A stretch of DNA of 64,000 bases from Mercenaria mercenaria (lineage: Eukaryota; Mollusca; Bivalvia; Venerida; Veneridae): the NCBI RefSeq assembly GCF_021730395.1, contig NC_069373.1:44792501-44856500 (forward strand). Direction: 5' to 3'. A program made the translations under genes and the position numbers. The notes beneath the pieces are model-generated. The model saw nothing but the letters and a program-made list of their open reading frames with translations, had not been told where the DNA came from and did not search any database. Shown one piece after another: positions 57,457 through 64,000 of this stretch. How positions within the stretch are numbered: the first letter of the stretch is position 1; every line of letters starts with the position of its first letter.

Positions 57457-60276
57457 TCCCCCCGCCAAAGGCGAAGGGGATATTAGAAATGCTCTCCGTC
57501 TGTGCGTGCGTGCGTCTGTCCGTCCGTCCGTCCGCAACGATCTTTGTCCGGAGCATAACTCCAAAAGTACTGGAGGGATTTTCTTCAAACTTCATACACT
57601 GATAGAACACATTATGAGGAAGTGCAATGTGTAAGAACAATAACTCTACCTTGCCTAGTTTTTGAGTTATTCTCCATTATCATATTTTCTTAAAAAAATT
57701 TGTCCGGAGCATATCTTCTTCATGCATGGAGGGATTTTGATATATCTTGGCACAAATGTTCACCACCACGAGGCGGAGTGTCATGCGCAAGAGCCAGGTC
57801 CCTAGGTCTAAGGTCAAGGTCACACTTAGAGGTCAAATGATACGAGAATGAAAACCTTGTTCGGAGCATTTCTTCTTCATGCATAGAGCGTTTTGATATA
57901 ACTTGGCACAAATGTTCACCACCATGAGACGGAGTGTCCTGCGCAAGATCCATGTCCCTTGGTCTAAGGTCAAGGTCACACTTAGAGGCCAAAAGTCAGA
58001 TACAAGAATGACTTTGTCCGAAGCATTTCTTCTTCATGCATGCAGGGATTTTGATGTAACTTTGCGCAATTATACACCATCATGAGATGAAGTGTCATGC
58101 GCAGTTCCCTTCTTTAGAATTACTTCCCTTTGTTGTTACTTTAAATAGCTTTTATTGTAATTTTTTCATTACTAGTCGTAGGGAAAAATCGAGACCACTT
58201 TTCTGTAGTATAACATGCATGCTACATCCAATTTTGAGGTGTATTTTGACCAATCTCTACCTGGTAAAGAGTTTTATGTGGACTTACAATTTTTTTTTTT
58301 TAGATTAGCTTTCCTTAGTTGTTACTATAAATAACCTATATTGTAACATTTTTATAATTGACCGTAGGGAAAAAACAAGACCACTTTTCTGTGGTACAAC
58401 ATAGATGTTACTTTCCAATTTTAGGTGTATTTTAAGGTATCTCTACTTGGTAAGGAGTTTTTTGTGGACTTAGAAAAACAAAAGACTTACAATGATTACT
58501 AAACAGCCACAAAATTAAAATTCCATTTGCAAATACAGCTGCTAGAGTAAAGAAATTTGCTGTGACGGGCGTATATTGTGACATTCTGGGACTCTTGTTC
58601 CCTGTTAGCTTTCCATTCCTTCTTTTACAGTAGCCATATAGAAAAACATCATAGCTATACTGTTCATGAAAATTAATAAAATTTAGCAGTAAACCACCTC
58701 ACCTCTGACTTATTGTACCCCCCGACAACAAAGTTGTAAGGGTGTGGGTATACTGGTTTCAGGTTGTCTGTCTGTCTGTCCGTCCGTCTGTCTGTCTGTC
58801 CGTCCGTAGACACAATCTTGTGCGCACCATCTCTCCTCATCCCCTTGACACATTTTAACGAAACTTCACACAAGTTATCAGTAACAACAGTAGTTGTGCA
58901 TGGGGCATGTTAGGTTCTTTCAGAAAAAAAACCTGCAGAGTTATGGGACTTTGTTTTTTGTTACTATACTATATACATAGACACAATCTTGTGCGCACCA
59001 TCTCTCCTCATCCCCTTGACACAATTTAATGAAACTCCACACAAGCGATCAGTAACAACAGTAGTTGTGCATGGGGCATGTTAGGTTCTTTCAGAAAAAA
59101 AACTTGCAGAGTTATGGGACTTTGGACATTGTTTTTTGTTACTATACTATATACATAGACACAATCTTGTGCGCACCATCTCTCCTCATCCACTTCATAC
59201 AATTTAATGAAACTTCACACAAATGATCAGTAACAACAGTAGTTGTGCATGGGGCATGTGAGGTTCTTTGAGAAAAAAAATTGCATAGTTATGGGACTTT
59301 GTTTTTTGTTACTATACTGTATACATAGACACAATCTTGTGCACACGATCTTTCCTCATCCACTTGACACAATTTAATGAATTAATGAAACTTCACACAA
59401 GTGATCAGTAACAACAGTAGTTGTGCATGGGGCATGTTAGGTTCTTTCAGAAAAAAATTTGCAGAGTTACGGGACTTTGTTTCTTGTTAACATACTATGT
59501 ATATACAGTCTGCATATGCAGTCTTGTGCACACTTAATCTCCCAAACCCTTGCACAACAGTAGTTGTGCATGGAGCATGTTAGGTTCTTTGAGAAAAAAA
59601 ATTGCATAGTTATGGGACTTTGTTTTTTGTTACTAAACTATATACATAGAAACAATCTTGTGCGCACCATCTCTCCTCATCCCCATGACACAATTTAACG
59701 AAACTTCACACAAGTGATCAGTAACAACTGTAGTTGTGCATGGGGCATGTTAGGTTCTTTCAACGACAAAAATTGCAGAATTATGGGACTTTGTTTCTTG
59801 TTAACATACTATGTATATACAGTCTGCATATGCAGTCTTGTGCACACTTAATCTTCCAAACCCTTGCACACAATTTAATGAAACTTCACACAAGTGATCA
59901 GTACCAACCCTAGTTGTGCATGGTGCATGTTACGTTCCTTTAGATGAATATTCTGCATAGTTATGGGACTTTGTTTTTTGTTACTCTAGTGTATAACATA
60001 CAGTTTATATACATACAGTCCACATAATTATGCAATATTGTGTGCGTCAAATTCCAATGTACTGTGTCAGTGCATGTGGGGGTACATTCATCACCTTTAG
60101 TGATAGCTCTAGTTCTTTCTTCCACATCTTTAAAACCCCTGATGCGGACCACAACTAAACGGTTCTTCAAAGCTTTCCCCAAAATTAATACTTTCAGACA
60201 CTAACTTGCCAGGAACTTTAGCCTTCAATTATAATATGCCCGACGGGGGGATTAGCCATGTCTAACATGGCTCTTG
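57457..60276. mobile_element. 2.8-kb composite pearl/Helentron-like insertion in oxidase intron 1
   Basis: It starts with a hairpin head (CCCCCCGCC paired with GGCGAAGGGG), then GTCC/GTGC microsatellite, then units of about 160 bp at 57718, 57879 and 58036 ('cttcatgcatgg'). It includes a terminus 'gacgggcgtata' near 58566, and a second hairpin-headed element from about 58714 to the end 'taacatggctcttg'. TTTA flanks both sides (57453-57456 and 60277-60280). Copy A at about 36833 has the uninterrupted site, so the whole block arrived after the duplication, or was lost cleanly from A. An insertion between T and T without duplication, as in Helentrons, fits equally. No protein is encoded. Confidence 0.7.
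58714..60276. mobile_element. hairpin-headed element with ~170-180-bp tandem units
   Basis: The head is 'ccccccgacaacaaagttgt', followed by a (GTCT/GTCC)n run at 58762-58806. Units with 'agacacaatcttgtgcgcac', 'gatcagtaacaacagtagt' and 'gcatgttaggttctttcag' recur near 58807, 58977, 59155, 59325 and 59648, with variants at about 59510 and 59830. It ends 'cccgacggggggattagcc'. The head and end share inverted CCCCCCG/CGGGGGG words. Probably nested in, or adjacent to, the element starting at 57457. Confidence 0.65.
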
Positions 60277-60479
60277 TTTACTTATAGGAAATTAGTTTAT
60301 CAAGAAACCAAAATTATAGTAAAATATCAATGCACTGTTACCCTGCAAATCCTTATATATTTACCATAATTTTATGTATCAATTATAACTAATGCATTCA
60401 TTTCTACTCTCAAGTTGATCACTAATTATCATGTCTTACTCGTGTAGTGGGCAAGCCGAAGTGATTAAGTTTCAGTCCA

Positions 60480-61430
60480 TCTCCACAAGACTAAACATTG
60501 CCAAGCCTAGTTGTGCATATCGTCTGTATTTTCTAGTTCGATCACTTTCAGCGGAGTTATGGTCCTTGATTCGCGAAATTGTATGATATTTTGGCCATTT
60601 CTCTTATACCATTGGGCAGATTTCCACCAAACCATACAGGAATGATCAGTGCCAAGCCTAGTTATATATATTATCGACATGTTCCGGTTCATCTTTTTTT
60701 TCAGTGGAGTTATGGCTCATCATTTGTCTTGTGCCAAGCCTTTTTGCATATTATGGATATGACTTTCAGTAGAGTTATGGTCCTTTATTTATCAAAATTT
60801 ATTATGTATTGGCCTTTTCTCTTTTGGTGAATTTCCACCAAACCTTACAGGAGTTATCTATGTCAAGTTTTATTATGCATATTATCCGCATGTTTTGGTT
60901 CAGTGATTTTTATGGGAATGTTGGCCCTTTATTTGTCAAATGTATATATATTTTAGCAACTCCTCTTACACCATGGGGGAAATATCTTCCAAACACTACA
61001 GGAAGATATGTCCAAAGCGTGTACATATCATTACCATTTCTCGGTTCAGTGATTTTCAGCAGAGTTATGGCCCTTGATTTGTAATATTCTGCAATGTTCA
61101 CACTACTTGCTGCATAGAATTAGGCTGAAATTTACTATAACAACACTCTGATTAGTGTGAAGTGTAGTTGTGCATATCATCGTCATATTCTGATAAGATG
61201 ATTTTCAGCGGAGTCGTGACCTTTGTCTTGTCAAATTCTTTATTCAGCGCTACTTCTCTTATACCACTGGTTGGAATTCCAAAAAACTTCATACATGCTA
61301 ACACTGACAAGTCTAGTTGTGTATACCGTTGGACCGTTATGGTTCAGTTATTTCAGTGGAGTTACGGCCCTTAATATGTGGCATTTTAAAATTCTTGCCT
61401 GGTAAGTGGTGGGCAATTTCCGCAAGATTA
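60480..61430. repeat. ~160-bp tandem mollusc repeat in oxidase intron 1, copy B
   Basis: Units with 'gagttatggtccttgattcg', 'accattgggcagatttccac', 'aaccttacaggagttatc' and 'gtgcatatcatcgtcatatt' recur about every 150-175 bp. It is the counterpart of 36860-37003 plus 39850-40660 in copy A, where the Penelope-like element sits. Confidence 0.65.
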
Positions 61431-61434
61431 CGTA

Positions 61435-62218
61435 TTCTCCATATGCGAGTTCGGGATTTTCCGACTGGCTGCGTGTATGAACTACATAACCAGTAGGGAA
61501 ATGGCATCAGGAGACAATCATTTCCAGTCCATCTGGATGAACACTTTATACATGGAATTTGCAAGATCCTATGTCGGTTTTAGCATTTATTATATCGGAA
61601 TGTGAGATAAACACATATTTGTTTTCCATTAAACCATGATATTTAACCCCCTATAAAAAGTTAAGTAGCTTTTTACATTTACATTGAAATAAAACCAGGA
61701 AGTTTAAAAAGCACTAGCTTTCATGTTTGTATTTTCATTTTCGCTAATGTTTTGTATCTTAGTGAACTCGCATCTTATCAGATGAATTATCCGTAGCTGG
61801 GCAATAGACACGAGTCCTGATAAAACATTAATTGACACTGAATAAGCATTTTTAACGTATCCACGACAACAGTATGTTTATTGGTAAAAATAATTCACAC
61901 AAAAATTAGTATAAATGTAAATGTGCATTTTGATTAAACTGTTCGCAAAATGAATATTTTTGTTATTCTGTGTGATAGTATTTTATATTTGAAATATATG
62001 ACTAAAGTAACAGTGGATCAAACAAATTTGTACATTAAAACCTCGTCTTTATTTTCGGTGAAAACTTGTTCAAATATCACGAGAGTTATTCAGAAATGTT
62101 GACATATTGAAAATGGATGTTAAAAAGTTCTGTTACAGTCTAACATACTAAAATTATTGAAATGAATGACTAATTTGTAACAAAAACAAGACGACATAGT
62201 GGCGGTCAAAATTTACAT
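61435..62218. other. intron 1 of oxidase copy B, proximal part
   Basis: Intronic DNA collinear with about 40790-41640 in copy A ('gactggctgcgtgtatgaac', 'gaactacataaccagt'). No repeats or exons recognised. The donor GTATGT starts at 62220. Confidence 0.6.
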
Positions 62219-62220
62219 AC

Positions 62221-64000
62221 CTGTTGGAACGATAATAGTGTCTTTCTGTGGTGGTCGGCGATTTAAACCCGGGACATTGCCGCCTGCCCAGCTGCCATTC
62301 GTCCAAGATGCAGAACTGCAGTAGCCAAATTTGTCTGTGCAGCTAATGTCATAAGAATTAGCGGTGATACTTCCTGTAGTTTGGTTGTACGTGCCGAAAC
62401 CCATTTTCATGACATAAAATGAATGTCCATGCAAGTGGACGGGATGTGACCATCCCGAACCACTCCCTAAATTAAGTAAAACAAATTGAACCAGTTTATT
62501 GGATTTCAATTTCTGAATATACGTGCATTTACATATTCCATCTCTCTCACAGTCGTCATTGCACTCTGTGTTCAACTCATTTTCTTGTGTGAGAAGTGAA
62601 ACTGTTGGCGGGACGAACTCTCGTCCATTTACCGAACCTGGTGTATTTCCTGGAGGTCCTGGAAAGGCAAAGTTGAAAAAGTACTCCTCATCTACACTAT
62701 TACCTAGAACGTCTTTGTAATCTTGATTGGGATCAGTGTTGTTGACTTCATTGAATGTTATACAGCCTCTGTTTTCACCCGGTGGGTAATATTCATAAGG
62801 ACAGTTGAATGTAGGACACTTCGACGAAGGAGTGCACGTTTCCCGTCTGCTATTTGGAGGATTCGGAGAAGGAGTTGGACCTACGAAATCTTCGAACTCT
62901 AGTACCGCTTCAGCTGCATGGTACTTGGCGAAACCAAGACTTTCTGATGTTTCTATTGTTTCAGCAATAAATAATAACTCTTTTGAAGTGACTTCACTCG
63001 CTGCTGGAGCTTGCCAGTAGAAGTCGTATCTTTCTCCCGGATGTACTACTATTGACTGTACAGCTATCCTGTCAACATTGTATGCGTCCGATGTTCGTAG
63101 TGTTAGCCGATGACCATATATATAAACCCTCATCGGGTAGAGCGTCATTGCACCAATTATTCTAAATCGGTAGAGTGATCCGGAACGGATTTTAAAACGT
63201 TCAAGAGGTGCGCCGTTATTTGTACTTTCCGTCATCCAGAATCGTCCTTTTCCATTTACAAGGCCTGACTGAAACTCATAGCGGCTGAACTGCCCCCTGT
63301 CTACAGAATAGGTTGTATTTATCTTTTCATATGTCTGAAAATCAAACTGTTCAGTTATCATTCTATTGTATGCTGTTTCGGGGTCCATAAGATGATTCCA
63401 GTCCTGAAGTGACATGATGATTTCATTGTCTTCAATAATTGGATTCTTTGTTGGGCGGACAATGACAGGTCCGTAAAGTCCCATGCTCCTCTGGTCTCCT
63501 ATATGTGCATGGTACATAGCTGTTCCTGGCGGATATGCGTTGAATCTATGCACGAATGTCTGTCCAGGCAATATAGGACACTGCGTAACAAATGCGACTC
63601 CATCCATCCACGGCGCATTTCTCTGATGTAATCCATGAAAGTGAACGGTCACGCTATCTGTGTGGAGTTTGTTTATAATTGTAACATTTAACGTTTGACC
63701 TTCCCAGACCTCTATTCTTGGACCAGGAAATCTACCATTTATTGCAATGACTAGGCGCGAAGTTTGTCCATCGGCCGTCAGAACTTGTGACACTTGCTCA
63801 GGTGTCAATGGAGCATCGTTGTTTTCTTTGCCTCGTAGCCTCAAAATACCGTTGTCAGGATACACCAATTGTTTTTCTTTCTCCAGTATCATGGTCAGTT
63901 TATGCTCGATTTCAAGCGTGCAAGAGCAGACAGTGTCCTCAACTTTACAGATACAATCGTCTTGTGTAGCTATTGGCTGTACAGTCACCTCCTGTGCGTT
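62221..64000 (-). CDS. laccase-like multicopper oxidase, copy B, exon 1 (5' partial)
   Basis: An open frame of 593 codons runs from the window edge (first visible residues NAQEVTVQP) to a GTATGT donor at 62220. By comparison with copy A only about 15 residues of signal peptide are missing, so the mature enzyme would be about 680 residues with exons 2 (57168-57335) and 3 (55830-55921). The order is: a cysteine-rich N-terminal stretch (CICKVEDTVCSC), then three cupredoxin domains with VHFHGLHQR near residue 116, MYHAHIGDQ near 158 and HPVHLHGHSF near 515. With HCHIDLH of exon 2 these make the type 1 and trinuclear copper sites. Such enzymes oxidise phenols, catechols or metal ions with reduction of O2 to water; in molluscs roles in shell, byssus or immunity are suggested, and none can be chosen here. 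All metal ligands are present and no stop is seen. Confidence 0.9.

Larger units (their letters stand above)
54450..64000 (-). repeat. duplicated segment, copy B
   Basis: Collinear partner of 34850-43480. It carries the intact oxidase and post-duplication insertions of a SINE and a 2.8-kb composite. The right end is cut by the window. Confidence 0.85.

Overview
This is eukaryotic DNA, most probably from a bivalve mollusc. It has intron-containing genes, a laccase-like multicopper oxidase pair, several tRNA-derived SINE families, a Penelope-like retroelement, and repeats of the bivalve 'pearl'/Helentron-like type (hairpin head, GTCC/GTCT microsatellite, tandem units of about 160-180 bp). Nothing bacterial is present. 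Most of the window is intron, spacer and mobile DNA.

Layout. 1-8 kb: AT-rich spacer, then a small unrecognised two-exon gene (3915-4668, minus) facing a decayed inverted relative (6222-6976, plus). A ~205-bp tandem repeat lies between them. About 7.98-21.04 kb: the text changes character, with runs of A, C, G and T on nearly every line. Repeats that occur cleanly elsewhere (the 205-bp unit, a SINE, two dispersed repeats) are recognisable here but garbled, so this looks like a poor assembly consensus and its ORFs should not be trusted. 22.0-34.2 kb: two outward-facing blocks rich in the palindrome ACAACGTTGT end in matching inverted termini and may bound one ~12-kb DNA element. Inside are a spliced gene remnant (28744-29429), a ~185-bp tandem array, a hAT-like and a Harbinger-like MITE, two SINEs and a pearl-like element.

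34.8-43.5 kb (copy A) and 54.4-64 kb (copy B) are two copies of a duplicated segment. Each carries a three-exon laccase-like multicopper oxidase on the minus strand. Copy B is open in all visible parts and runs off the right edge just inside its signal peptide. Copy A is a pseudogene: one nonsense codon, one single-base frameshift and a lost splice acceptor. The copies act as each other's empty sites, dating insertions after the duplication: a SINE and a 2.8-kb pearl-like composite in B, and a Penelope-like element in A. Between the copies (43.5-54.4 kb) are two decayed LINE fragments, two SINEs, a CA/CACG microsatellite, a copy of the dispersed repeat seen at 19.6-21.0 kb, and spacer.

The only gene product with a confident biochemical role is the multicopper oxidase: a secreted or surface-held copper enzyme oxidising phenols or similar substrates. 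The small gene at 3.9-4.7 kb is the best candidate for something undescribed. Its two copies differ mainly at silent positions in the second exon and share spaced TGACGTC-like upstream sites.
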